A stretch of DNA of 64,000 nucleotides from Dyadobacter chenwenxiniae (GCF_022869785.1 NZ_CP094997.1:3348001-3412000), one strand, 5' to 3'; positions 7,536-17,200 are shown, counted from the stretch's first letter. The notes: generated from the letters alone by a model not told the origin. A program made the numbers and translations.

Positions 7536-8036
7536 CTAACCCCAGTAATTCCTCAATGTGCCCTGAACACCATCGATTGGGTCTGTGACGGGTACAGGGA
7601 CAGCCTTGATCTGTGACAGCGCAGTCCTGCGTTCCTCTTCGGTTCCTGTCAGCAAGTCCCACGATCTGCCATCGGGGTAACCGCCCACAATTTCATAACC
7701 ACTCTGCCCCGGTAATGAGCAATGACCGACACCTGCCGGTAACACAATCACATCTCCTGCCGCAACAGAGACAGTGATTCCTGCTCTTCCGCCTAGCCGC
7801 AGCCGGACCGCTCCCTGCCCCACTCCCAACACTTCGTGTGTCGTACTATGAAAATGATCATATGAAAGGATGGTGTCTCGCCAGTTGTTGGTCCATCCGT
7901 TCTTTACGAATGTCGATTCAAACCAATCAGAGTTATTCTCGTGCGTGCAAACCTGCCGGTATACCAGAACGGGCAGGTTACTGTTGGGAATGACGCCATC
8001 GTCACTCAACTGATATTCTTCTACTTCAAGTTTCAT
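7536..8036 (-). CDS. Cupin-domain protein (YjlB-like)
   Basis: 166 residues. The first cupin motif is visible as YDHFHSTTHEVLGVGQG (His-x-His with a following Glu), and the second as DVIVLPAGVGHCS with its single His, giving a metal-binding double-stranded beta-helix. YPDGRSWDLLTG near the C-terminus is typical of the YjlB group, which has no well-established reaction. The gene stands alone on the minus strand between the hydrolase relic and the XRE regulator; the 252 bases upstream hold no other gene. Confidence 0.85.
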   Translation of the reverse strand: MKLEVEEYQLSDDGVIPNSNLPVLVYRQVCTHENNSDWFESTFVKNGWTNNWRDTILSYDHFHSTTHEVLGVGQGAVRLRLGGRAGITVSVAAGDVIVLPAGVGHCSLPGQSGYEIVGGYPDGRSWDLLTGTEEERRTALSQIKAVPVPVTDPIDGVQGTLRNYWG

Positions 8037-8235
8037 TTGTGCGATAGTTGGTTATAAAAGTGGTTTCGACTTAATGTTGTTTATACAAAGACCGAAATCC
8101 CCAATATTTATGCTTCCAAAATGCTTTTGGTACAATATCCTGAATTTACGTTTTCGGCAAAGCACGAACTGCCGCGGCCTGTTCCCAACATAATCGCCGG
8201 TAACATACGTTGCAATGCATGTAAGTTATCTAAGC

Positions 8236-8288
8236 ACTTCCCGGCAGATTTATATAAATTGCTTTTTTTAACCAAACACCCTTTCCAC
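8236..8288 (+). repeat. Upstream region shared with the second XRE gene (copy 1)
   Basis: About 53 bases immediately before the XRE start are nearly identical to 35300-35351 before its paralogue: ACTTCCCGGCAGATTTA, then ATAAATTGC, a T-run and CCAAACACCCTTTCCAC. The duplication therefore covered the promoter and leader as well as the gene. In this copy only half of the CCGGGAA/TTCCCGG palindrome of copy 2 is kept. Confidence 0.75.
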
Positions 8289-8726
8289 ATGGCACATACT
8301 ACCTCCAATCCGAAGATCCACGAAGGCCGTAACTTAAAGAGATTCAGAGAACTTTTTAACTATAAGCAGGACGCGCTGGCGTTTGAGCTCGGCGAAGATT
8401 GGAACCAGCAAAAAATCTCACTACTCGAACAGAAGGAAAAGATCGATTCGGATATTTTGGAGCAGGTTGCGGCGATTTTGAAAATACCTGCGGAGGCGAT
8501 TCGGAATTTTGATGAAGATCAGGCGATTAATATTATTACCAATACTTATCACGATCATTCCAGTAACAACTCCAATGACAATTCCTTTAATCAGGGCACG
8601 ATTAATTTAAATCCTATTGAAAAGATTATTCAGCTTCATGAGGAGAAGATTGCTTTGTATGAGCGGATGTTGAAGGAGAAGGATGAGATGATGGGGCGGT
8701 TGGAGCGGTTGATTGGGGGGAAGTAG
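8289..8726 (+). CDS. XRE-family helix-turn-helix regulator, copy 1
   Basis: 145 residues. Residues ~14-68 form an XRE/Cro-type HTH (RNLKRFRELFNYKQDALAFE, then WNQQKISLLEQKE). A conserved stretch IPAEAIRNFD follows, then a variable Asn/Ser-rich linker (~88-105) and a C-terminal coiled coil ending in LERLIGGK. I start it at ATG 8289 rather than an upstream ATG at 8121 because the paralogue at 35352 begins MAHTT at the same point. It is convergent with the large nuclease-like gene at 8763 with only 36 bases between. Targets are unknown. Confidence 0.85.
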   Translation: MAHTTSNPKIHEGRNLKRFRELFNYKQDALAFELGEDWNQQKISLLEQKEKIDSDILEQVAAILKIPAEAIRNFDEDQAINIITNTYHDHSSNNSNDNSFNQGTINLNPIEKIIQLHEEKIALYERMLKEKDEMMGRLERLIGGK

Positions 8727-8762
8727 TTTCGACAAAAAGATGATCGTTTATCCCTACCCTTT

Positions 8763-11012
8763 TCAGGTACCAACAGATGTTACTGGCGTTTCCTGCATTT
8801 TTGATAGCGTTTCTCCGTATTCATTTTCAAAATCGGCATCTGCCTTCCATACCTCATCATTAAATACAAGAAAGTCTACAAAATTAGCGCTGTACGAAAA
8901 AGAACCCAATCCGAGCCATGAATCACATTTCGATCGATACTTTCTCAACATTGCATAAGTTATAACACTATCTTCAAGATCTTCATTATTTTTAGTGTTC
9001 AATACATTGTAAGTTAAACCGAAATCAGGGAAGCTGGATATAGCCAGTGATTTCGTTACTTTGTCTCGCTGAGAAACCTGTTTTATCATTGCCATCTGTT
9101 CAACTATTTCGTGGCGACTATTACCAGACAAATCGAGCAGGTGAAACACAATATCTACGATTTTGGGATGCTTCATTAATTTGATTTCTTTAATAAGCAA
9201 GTCAAATTTTGGATCCTTCCATCTATGATGAAGCGGGTCGTCACTTTCAGGCAATAAATGCGACATTCCTATTTTGTGAGGATAATAATTTCTGTCAATA
9301 AGAGCTCCAAAGTCCGTATCGAGCATAACCCAATCATAATCTTTTAGTCGCCAAAGCTTGCGATCAAGATGGTAACCCAGATACACTAGTTCTTCATCAC
9401 CTCTAAAATATTCTATTAGATCAATTCTCTGACGTACATAGTATAAGAAGTCAAATGGGTCTTTCAGATAATGTACTAACAGTTCCAAATCAAAAACCGA
9501 TACAAACAAGGGATATGGATCCTTATCCTCCTTGTCAAGCATCATATGCACCTGATGTGCAAGAGAAGGATAATTTTCGGTTGTGAGCCCCATGATATAT
9601 ACATCATCTACCTTGCGTGGTAATAAAAAGTTATTTCCTTTTTCATCATAAAATCTCGCTGCACTAGTTAAAATTGCTTCTCTCGAAATTAATCCTTGAT
9701 GGTAAGCATCCTGAACCGCCCCGGTGAAATCTTTCATCAACTGATCGAAATCCCCACGTTTCGCAGTCATCGTAAGTTTCTTGGATTTTACCTGAACACA
9801 CAAGGCTTTGTTACCAAGCAAACATAACACATCAATATCTGTTGTTCTTTGCCCCTTTTTCGCTTCAATAGTTACAGATCTAAACGTATTGTCTATCCCG
9901 AACACTCTAACTAAAAAATCATAGGCAATTTCTTCACCTACTTCACCTCGATTTTTTGCAAGTATACTTCGATAGTTTTCATCTTCCAACATCCAGTAAA
10001 ACGGGCTTTCATAAACGGCTTCGGGTATAAGATAATTGAGCCCTACAAAATGACGTCCGTCCTCCAAACTGACCAAAGGGCGTGAATTAAGTATATTAAA
10101 ATAACCAAAACCTTCATAGTTCTGGTTACATCCTGGGACAGAAGAGAAGTTCTCAAAGAAGGCTTTTACTGCATCTTGATCAATGTCCTTCAAATCAGTT
10201 GGAGTTACAATGAAGATGTTCAGTAGGTTTTCATAAAATTTGACCCATTTCTCGGTAAGATCAAATTTCGTTTCCTCAGAGTCTGGAAAAAGCAAGCTAT
10301 ATCGAAAGAATGTTGCAGCCACATGTCTTTGGCGCTCCATTTCGGTAATTTGGCGGTTTGAGAATTCCTTTTTTAGTTTCCTGCGCTCTTTTTTTGACAA
10401 CGCCGGAAAAATCTCCTCAACATCTATAGGTGCCACATCCTGGATTTTTCTTTTTCGAATCTCCTTTATTCTTGCCACTATCTTCCTGCTACTGTCTATA
10501 TCAAATTCACGATTTTCCCTCAGCCAATCCCGATCATATTTATATTTAGATTCCAGAAATTCAAGGTATTGGAAATCGTAGACGCCATCCCCTGCGTAAA
10601 ACATTGGTTCTACCATCCCACTGTCCTTTACAAAGAAGTCCAACCTTTCCTCTCTTGTGTTCCCAAGTATTTCTCCATTATCCTGGCGCTTTCTCAGCTC
10701 CTGGAGTTTAACAGCATGCGGAGCTAAAAAGGATGTTTGCAATTCCCTCATTAGTTCGTATGTTTTATCCTTCAAATCGACGACTTTTTCTGGTGACTCG
10801 GGTAAACCAAAATCAATTTTCTTCTGAATAAGGAAGCCGATAATAAGCGAGCATTCTTTTACACTAAGGAGCGATTTTTGATCAAGCTGATGAATTTTGT
10901 TTAGATCGACATGAAAATCATCAATCAGGATGAGACAGAGAGAATAGATATATCCCTTGGTACTAATTAGTATTTTAAGGTCAGCAATGACTTGTTCAGT
11001 ATTTCTAATCAT
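8763..11012 (-). CDS. Large protein with PD-(D/E)XK-like nuclease core
   Basis: 749 residues and no signal peptide or membrane segment, so cytoplasmic. Residues ~1-350 are mostly helical and charged (LSKKERRKLKKEF at 206-218) and match nothing I know. Residues ~350-450 look like a restriction-endonuclease fold: GEVGEEIAYDFL (356-367, a helix with Glu), then TDIDVLCLLG (391-400, with Asp392/Asp394) and VQVKSKK (406-412). A D...(E/Q)xK arrangement with Gln instead of Glu is known from Mrr-like nucleases. The C-terminal ~300 residues are unassigned. It is AT-richer than most neighbours and bordered by decayed genes, suggesting horizontal transfer; a defence role is inference. Confidence 0.7.
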   Translation of the reverse strand: MIRNTEQVIADLKILISTKGYIYSLCLILIDDFHVDLNKIHQLDQKSLLSVKECSLIIGFLIQKKIDFGLPESPEKVVDLKDKTYELMRELQTSFLAPHAVKLQELRKRQDNGEILGNTREERLDFFVKDSGMVEPMFYAGDGVYDFQYLEFLESKYKYDRDWLRENREFDIDSSRKIVARIKEIRKRKIQDVAPIDVEEIFPALSKKERRKLKKEFSNRQITEMERQRHVAATFFRYSLLFPDSEETKFDLTEKWVKFYENLLNIFIVTPTDLKDIDQDAVKAFFENFSSVPGCNQNYEGFGYFNILNSRPLVSLEDGRHFVGLNYLIPEAVYESPFYWMLEDENYRSILAKNRGEVGEEIAYDFLVRVFGIDNTFRSVTIEAKKGQRTTDIDVLCLLGNKALCVQVKSKKLTMTAKRGDFDQLMKDFTGAVQDAYHQGLISREAILTSAARFYDEKGNNFLLPRKVDDVYIMGLTTENYPSLAHQVHMMLDKEDKDPYPLFVSVFDLELLVHYLKDPFDFLYYVRQRIDLIEYFRGDEELVYLGYHLDRKLWRLKDYDWVMLDTDFGALIDRNYYPHKIGMSHLLPESDDPLHHRWKDPKFDLLIKEIKLMKHPKIVDIVFHLLDLSGNSRHEIVEQMAMIKQVSQRDKVTKSLAISSFPDFGLTYNVLNTKNNEDLEDSVITYAMLRKYRSKCDSWLGLGSFSYSANFVDFLVFNDEVWKADADFENEYGETLSKMQETPVTSVGT

Positions 11013-11238
11013 TATTAAATCTCTTAGTGTTATATAATTGCATTAGCAGTAAGAACTGACAATTAAAAAAAGACGGGTAGCAAGATACTTATGTTAATAT
11101 TGTCGTTCACTTCTTCTCTCATTCAATGATCCATTTGAGCAACGGAAATTTTCAGTTTTGGCACATCGATTGATTGAATAAGAGATACAAAATTTTTCAT
11201 TCCAGGCATTGGTAGTTAAGGAAGTCAGCACTAGGAAG

Positions 11239-11751
11239 CTACGTCATAATTCGATGTTCTTGCTGGTAGGGAAAACTCAAATCTTTATGGTGAAGTGAAA
11301 TTTCCCTGTTAAACACACGTGACTCACAAAAGGTAGATCGACGACTGGAGTATTCTAATCCTGCTTGCTTCATAGCGCTATATAAAAGAGCAAAAAAATC
11401 TGGCACATTATGTATCATCATCGCATAAGATCCGAATGCAAGCATGCGATAAACAAAATCGAGCTCGGGAAATAGAGTGAGTAACGAAGCTTATGGTCTT
11501 CTTCTAAAAACTCGACAATCTGTATATTTCCTATGTTTATTGAAAGCTCTTTCTCAGGCACTATTAACTTTCCTGACGTGAAATTGTGGATAGCTAGATA
11601 TCCCTAGCCCGGGTCGGTTCTCCCTATTTCATCTATCTGCTTTTTAATGACTTCTGCGCAAAAAAATACATATTAGCCCTCGAACATGCTCATTATGTTT
11701 TCCTCGCTTTGAAATTATATCATCAAGTGCACCAAAAACACAGTATAATTT
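11239..11751 (-). pseudogene. Decayed gene, family not recognised (one frameshift, nonsense codons)
   Basis: Read on the minus strand, coding-like sequence runs KLYCVFGALDDIISKRGKHN, EVIKKQIDEIGRTDPG, then GYLAIHNFTSGKLIV, VEFLEEDHKLRYSLYF, VYRMLAFGSYAM and closes in FPYQQEHRIMT. The first two pieces are in different frames that join if the seven-A run at 11660-11666 had six. An in-frame TAG lies at 11604-11606 and another stop (TAA) at 11752-11754, with coding-like residues KFVFSELI beyond it. The 'YQQEHRI' ending resembles hypothetical proteins of phage and island regions, but I cannot name the family. Confidence 0.5.
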
Positions 11752-11818
11752 TTATATCAACTCACTAAAAACGAACTTAATAAGTTAGCTTAATAAACGC
11801 TGGTAAACAACTATTATG

Positions 11819-12156
11819 CTTTCTCTCGCTGGGGCTCTTTTTAGCTCCCCGAAGACGATTATATCCTGGAATATTCCCTGTGGAATTGGCTCTCAAAGCA
11901 GCTGCAAAAACAATCCGAACATCGGCACTCTTACCTAAAATCCCACCTTGGAAACTTCAAAAATGCCTAGCAAACGGCTGGCATTGTCCAATAGCAGTAT
12001 CTTGGACTCTTCAATAAATTCAAGCCGGTTAAAGTTCGAGCTTTGGATCAGCACATTGTATGCATTACTGGATGATGCAATTTTAGGACGCTGGCCTGCT
12101 TGTACATTGGTTTGATAGACCAGCTCAATTTTTGCTACTTTGATACATTCGCGAAG
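11819..12156 (-). pseudogene. RadC/JAB-domain (Mov34/MPN) protein fragment, frameshifted
   Basis: The minus strand reads CIKVAKIELVYQTNVQAGQR, then FIEESKILLLDNASRLLGIF and EVSKVG, a good match to the N-terminal half of island-type RadC-like JAB proteins. A frameshift near 11936-11946 moves it to a second frame reading GKSADVRIVFAAALRANSTG, which matches the next conserved block. Where the family has the zinc-binding HNHPSG, this copy has YNRLRG, so the active site is gone; a KKSPSERK relic of the following segment remains. Such genes ride on integrative elements, so this marks an old mobile-element insertion. Confidence 0.65.
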
Positions 12157-12300
12157 CTATCCATAATTACCTTGATTTGTTATGGGCCAGACAAATGGAA
12201 CAGCCGCGTATAGCCTCTAAACTTAACCTGCTATTTCTAGCCAATGATTATTATACACGACAAATGTTTTCTCAAAAGCACTTCCGTAGTAATCCAAAAC

Positions 12301-12346
12301 ACCTCAGCCCATGCAAGAATGAAACTCATCTTGCATGGGCTGAGGT
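12301..12346 (-). terminator. Perfect 18-bp stem-loop downstream of the small basic gene
   Basis: ACCTCAGCCCATGCAAGA (12301-12318) is perfectly complementary to 12329-12346 with a 10-base loop. It lies 26 bases beyond the stop of the gene at 12373. No clear T-run follows on the minus strand, so it may be a factor-assisted terminator or an mRNA 3' stabiliser rather than a classic intrinsic terminator. Confidence 0.6.
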
Positions 12347-12372
12347 AGTTAGTATTAGCGCGTGGTCCGAAA

Positions 12373-12486
12373 TTAATTCCCTTGCTGTTTAGTGTCGCGT
12401 TTTTCTTTCTTCTCTGCACGCTTTTCTTTCAAGTTTTTCGCGGGCTTTTTCTTATCGTCTTTTTGCACAACTTTTTGGTTCGACAT
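12373..12486 (-). CDS. Small lysine-rich protein (37 residues)
   Basis: Begins MSNQKVVQKDDKKKPAKN and continues LKEKRAEKKEKRDTKQQGN to a TAA. Half of its residues are Lys, Arg, Asp or Glu, it has no hydrophobic segment, and it is likely disordered or nucleic-acid or ribosome associated. It sits 25 bases downstream of the transaldolase stop on the same strand, so it is probably co-transcribed, and a strong stem-loop follows it. Similar tiny basic proteins occur in Bacteroidota, but I know of no assigned function. The clean start, stop and 3' hairpin are the evidence that it is real. Confidence 0.6.
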   Translation of the reverse strand: MSNQKVVQKDDKKKPAKNLKEKRAEKKEKRDTKQQGN

Positions 12487-12511
12487 GATTTCTATTTTTT
12501 TAGATTAGTGA

Positions 12512-13603
12512 TCACTTCTGTTTTTCGATGGCATCCAACAGTTGTTGGAACGGCTTGCTAAACTTGTCAATCCCTTCATCTTCCAGCTGTTTTGCAACAG
12601 CGCCCATATCAATGCCGGCTTCTTTTATTGATTCCAGGACCTTTGTTGCACCATCCAGATCCTGTTCTAAACTGCTCGCCGGATTGCCGTGATCACGGAA
12701 AGCCTGTAGTGTTTCCATTGGAATAGTATTGACAGTATCCGGACCGATGAGTGCTTCTACATACCAGGTATCCTTAAAAGCAGGGTTCTTGTTGCTTGTG
12801 CTTGCCCATAGCAGCCGCTGCGGTACTGCGCCTTTTTCGGCAAGCTTTTTCCAGCGGTCTGTGCTGAACATCCGTTTGTATATTTGGTATGCTGTCTTTG
12901 CAGATGCAATCGCTACCTGACCTTTGAGCTCCCCGAGCCCGTTTTGGTCTAAGAACGGGTCAACTAAAATATCGATGCGGCTCAAAAAGAAGCTAGCCAC
13001 CGAAGAAACGTGGTTTACCGGCAAGCCATCTGCGGCCCTTTTTTCCAGGCCCGAGATGTAAGCCTCGGCCACCGCTTCATAACGTTCCAGACTAAAAAGC
13101 AGAGTGACATTGACATTGATACCTTCGCTGATCGCCGTCTGGACTGCAATCAGTCCGGACTCAGTGCCAGGAATTTTAATCATTACATTGTCCTTACCTA
13201 CTTCTTCCCAGAGCTGGCGCGCTTGCTTGATCGTCGCCTGCGTATCCAGGGCCAGAAAAGGAGAAACTTCAAGGCTCACATACCCGTCGGCACCAACAAC
13301 CTCTTCCTCATTGTAAACCGGCGCCAACAGGTCACATGCCAGTTTGATATCCTTCACTGCAATAGCAAAAAATATCTCTTCATTTGTTTTGTCACTTTTT
13401 GACAGCTCGGCAATATCCTGGTCATAATCCGAGCTGCTGCTAATGGCCTTCTCAAAAATAGCGGGGTTTGATGTTACCCCTCTTATGCCATCTTCGTCGA
13501 TCAGCTTTTTCAGTTCACCAGAAAAAATAACTTTGCGGTCTATGAAGTCCAGCCAGATGCTTTGCCCAAAATCATGTATTTGTTTTACTTTACTTGTTGT
13601 CAT
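12512..13603 (-). CDS. tal: Transaldolase
   Basis: 363 residues, the long (TalB type 2-like) form. The Schiff-base lysine is Lys143 in NVMIKIPGT; GVTSNPAIF at 42-50 and VNVTLLFS are also diagnostic. The enzyme transfers a dihydroxyacetone unit between sugar phosphates in the non-oxidative pentose phosphate pathway, in the cytoplasm. It follows the hypothetical gene at 13642 by 38 bases and precedes the small basic gene by 25, so the three may form one transcript. No sign of truncation. Confidence 0.95.
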   Translation of the reverse strand: MTTSKVKQIHDFGQSIWLDFIDRKVIFSGELKKLIDEDGIRGVTSNPAIFEKAISSSSDYDQDIAELSKSDKTNEEIFFAIAVKDIKLACDLLAPVYNEEEVVGADGYVSLEVSPFLALDTQATIKQARQLWEEVGKDNVMIKIPGTESGLIAVQTAISEGINVNVTLLFSLERYEAVAEAYISGLEKRAADGLPVNHVSSVASFFLSRIDILVDPFLDQNGLGELKGQVAIASAKTAYQIYKRMFSTDRWKKLAEKGAVPQRLLWASTSNKNPAFKDTWYVEALIGPDTVNTIPMETLQAFRDHGNPASSLEQDLDGATKVLESIKEAGIDMGAVAKQLEDEGIDKFSKPFQQLLDAIEKQK

Positions 13604-13641
13604 AAGAATGTTGATTTGAAATTTCTTAAAAAGTTGAGCAC

Positions 13642-13992
13642 TTATTGCTCCTGCGGGCTGCCAGTCCCGGTTCGCAGCGCAGTAGCCAGAGATGAAAGTA
13701 GCGATGGCATTTCTCCCTCAGCACCAATATCCGGGGCAATCATTAAAACTTTTTCAGCTATCACTTTCATCTGATTTGTAACAACTGCTGAATCTGTTGG
13801 GTCGGATATCAGCAAACCTTTGAGCTTTTGCAGCTCCTGGGCGATCGGCTGAGTATTCTCACTTTCAGAAAGCGGTAGGATCCATTGATCGATCAAGGCT
13901 ACACCAGCTTGCGCCGTAACAGGCTCCTGGCTTCCCATTAGCATGCTAATTGTAGTTTCTAATAACCCGGTTGTATCAGCAAGGCTTTTCAT
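13642..13992 (-). CDS. Hypothetical helical protein upstream of transaldolase
   Basis: 116 residues from the ATG at 13992 (MKSLADTTGLLETTISML). The frame stays open upstream to an ATG at 14127, which would add 45 residues of less convincing composition; I prefer the shorter form. It is mostly helical (IAQELQKLKGLLI, NQMKVIAEKVLMIAPDIG) and lacks a signal peptide or known motif. Being immediately upstream of tal on the same strand it is likely co-transcribed with it. No function can be proposed. Confidence 0.55.
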   Translation of the reverse strand: MKSLADTTGLLETTISMLMGSQEPVTAQAGVALIDQWILPLSESENTQPIAQELQKLKGLLISDPTDSAVVTNQMKVIAEKVLMIAPDIGAEGEMPSLLSSLATALRTGTGSPQEQ

Positions 13993-14195
13993 AGTTATGA
14001 GTAGTTGAAAATTACTTTGCCACTTCACCTCATCTTTCAATTGGAAGGCCAAACTGGTTATTGGTGACTTCCATAGCGAAGCAGTAATTTCATTTTTTTG
14101 TGAGGCGTATTTCTTAATAAATATCATGCCATCAGATGGTCAACTTTGGTAGGACCATTGATGCAATGGAGCGTTATTAAACGGAAAACGCAAAT

Positions 14196-14261
14196 GTCAC
14201 ACGGAGCGTGGTGAAGTGCACGTGCTCTCTGCACATACACTTCGACCACGCTCCGTGTGAC
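14196..14261 (-). terminator. Long stem-loop after the giant xyloglucanase gene
   Basis: The 23 bases from 14196 pair with 14238-14261 with a single bulged base; the core is GTCACACGGAGCGTGGT. A 19-base loop contains a small inner TGCA pairing. It lies 37 bases beyond the stop of the minus-strand gene at 14298 and before the gene at 13992, so it most likely ends the giant transcript. Confidence 0.65.
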
Positions 14262-14297
14262 AAGCTTGCATGGGAAATTAATTGCTTTGAAAAAAAG

Positions 14298-17200
14298 CTA
14301 AGGCTTAACCACCTTCAACAAAACGGATTCTTTGGCAGAACCGATTTTAATCAGATAAAGACCTGCGTTCTTACCAAGAGGCAATGTATGCCGCTCCGTT
14401 TCAGAAGGTTTTTCAATTGATTTTTGAAACAAAGAACGTCCGTTCAGATCTGTTACCATAATGCTGAGAGGCAATGCATTGGCACCTTTGATGACCACTT
14501 CTGCCTCGTCTCCCTGCACCGGATTCCCCATCACCGTTACATTCAATTTCCCGGCTGTTACCTCATTCTCCTTCACACCCATTCTGCCGTTAGACTGCGT
14601 TGCAGGCTCCTCGCCATACACCAGCTGACCTTTGTAGTAAACCGTGATCTTGTTGTTTTCAGCAAATGTGCCTGCTGCTTTGTAAGAATGATCATTGGTT
14701 TCGTCAAATGCAGACCAGTCCGACTTCGCGATCCTGTACTGAATGTTACCTGTGCTGCTCAGCGGGTATAATTTGCCAAGAGAAGGCGCTGCTTTCAATT
14801 CAAAGTACGTATCTGCCTGGGTACGCTGTTGGTTGCCTGTAAACTGTCCGGAGATGTTGGCCGCAGCTAATTTGGCGAAGTCAATCCAGTAGTTGAGGCT
14901 GGCGGTACCATCGGCTGTGAACCAGTAGCGGATGGTGAGATCGGCATAATCAACCGGCACATTGCCTTTGTTCTCTACTTTGAGCCAGGTGCTCAGCGCT
15001 GTCGTTGCAGTATTGGTGTTTTTGTTTTCAGAATAAACCTTTAAATCTAACACCGCTGCTGCCGTATCAGGCTCTACGCCCCACCAAAGTTTACCATTGC
15101 GGTACAATGTGATGTGATCATTGGCCACGTAGGACGACGTGCTCTTGAAAGAGTAATCGTCGGTTTCCGAAAGATTCTCCCAATTCACATTAGCAAACCT
15201 CGACTGGATAGCTCCTGAATTTCCCGCAGGATTTAAATTACCGGCAGATGCATTGAAAGCATATTCCACATAACCCAAGGCACCCTGCCGCGGTTTGTCC
15301 AGTTGTACATAGTTCATCGTCACCTTGTTATTTCCCATTTCGGCGTGATCGATCCATTTGTTAATGCCTGCATAATTCTCAGCAGTAACCCAGTAACGTG
15401 CGGTTAGCTCGCTGTATGGCACGGCAACGGAACTTTCGTTGGCAATGGTCAGGTATGGCTTGATGTTATTGTTATTCACCTGGCCATTATCGCCATCGTT
15501 ATAAAGCACTTTCAAACCCGATGTTACCACCAATGTCCGGCTCCTGGGCTGCGCAGGGCTGTATACTTCATTCCCATTTTGAGATGCGGTAATCACAGCA
15601 GTACCCGGTCCAACGGCGTTTACTTTTCCGTTGGAAATGACGGCTACCAATGTATCCGAGCTTGCATAACTAACGGGCAGGCCAGAGGTTGCCACTGCAC
15701 CCGGATCAAAACCAGCGTCACCAACTGTTTTTTGTGCCAGACTATCCAAAGAAACCGTTTGTGCGATCAGTGACGGAGCAGCGATCGTCAGACAGAAATC
15801 ATCCAGCACCAGCTTACCGCTCGGACCTGCTTTTGACGCCCATATACCAATGGTCGCGGCGTTTGCAGGCGCTAGTTTGGTCACTGAATACTTGGTATAC
15901 ACGGTTTTAGGTGGATCAAATGGATGAACCTGGAACTGCGTGGTACCACTTGCAATTTTAACTCCTTGTGCATCATAAAAATCGATTCCGATCCCGGCCC
16001 ACCACGGCAGGATCATTTGGGTATTGTTAGCAGGGTTAGGCGTACCTTCCACTTTGGCCCAGACCTCGAAAGTGATTTCCCGGCCTCCGGTCACCGGAAT
16101 TGTTTTCCCATAATTAATTGCCCCCTGATCGGCTGTTATGACAGCACTTTTCAAGCCGCTCTGCGCTGATGTGCCAATGGTTGCAGCGGCGGCATTCGGG
16201 TTTCTGATCCAGTCTACAAAGCCGCTTTCAAAGCCGTTGTTGGTCAGCACACCACATGAACCCGCGCTAACTATCGTGACCACTGAGCCTGAGGAAACAC
16301 CGCCTGCATCCTGCGCTGTGGCAGTAATAGTAGCATTACCGACAGCAACGGCTGTCACAATTCCGGTCGCGTTCACCGTAGCCACAGATGGATTGGATGA
16401 GCTCCACACCACTGTTTTGTTACTTACATTAACAGGCGCTACCGCTGCTTTGATGGTAGTCGTATCCCCTACTCCAACGGTAGCAGTTGGTTTGTTTAAC
16501 GTAATGGATGTGATCAAAACATTGGAAACTGTGACCACACTGCTTGCGGTTTTGGCTCCGTCCTGGCTTGTGACAGTCACCGTGGCGGTCCCGGGTGCTA
16601 CGCCTGATAATACGCCGCTCTGGCTGACAGATACAATGCCGGCGTCGGAAGTGGACCAGGTCAGCGTTTTATTCGTCGCATTGACGGGTTCTACGGACGC
16701 AACAAGGGTTATTGAGTTATTCACACCAACAGACGACGTGGCTGCGATCGTAACGCCGCTTACCGCAATGTTGCCCGCAGTAACTGTTGATGAAGCTGTT
16801 TTCTGACCCTCGTTTGTGGTAGCGGTAATGGTAGCCGTACCTGGTGACACTCCTCTTACAAGTCCGCTTCCGTCCACACTTACAATGGATGTGTTAGACG
16901 AACTCCAGGTTACCTTTTGATTGGTAGCAATTGCTGGTAATACGGCGGCCGACAATCTTGTCGTATCACCTACACCCACGGAAGCAGTTGAAGGGTTTAC
17001 GGCAACAGAAGTAAGTGGAGTAAGTCCCACTTCTATACCACTAACAACAGGAAACTCAAAATTCGGTATGGGCCTGAAAACGATATTGAGTACCCCTGAG
17101 GCATTTGACCGGACCGAAAACTCTCTGACAATGCCTTTATATCTGCCACCTGCCTGCGCGACAATATCAAAGTTTTTAAGCAATGTGTCGGCTACACTGG

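Larger units (their letters stand above)
11013..12372. other. AT-rich region of decayed genes without an intact ORF
   Basis: Between the nuclease-like gene and the small basic gene there is no intact coding sequence. It holds two minus-strand pseudogenes (11239-11751 and 11819-12156) and a strong 18-bp hairpin (12301-12346). In 11013-11238 and 12157-12300 I see nothing coding. No transposase, inverted terminal repeats or tRNA-derived attachment site was found. Confidence 0.6.

Noticed and set aside
8121..8288. Upstream ATG at 8121 as start of the XRE gene
   Set aside because: The added 56 residues are not shared by the paralogue at 35352, while the region matches its non-coding upstream segment.
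12301..12346. 18-bp inverted repeat considered as an insertion-sequence end or attachment site
   Set aside because: The arms face each other with a 10-base loop, there is no transposase or target duplication, and the position after a small gene fits a transcript-end structure.
16138..16806. Long plus-strand open frame (222 codons) inside the giant gene
   Set aside because: It is the antisense shadow of the Val/Thr-rich Ig-like repeats; low-complexity composition, no start context and fully covered by a well-supported gene. The same holds for 17470-18144 and 19731-20222.
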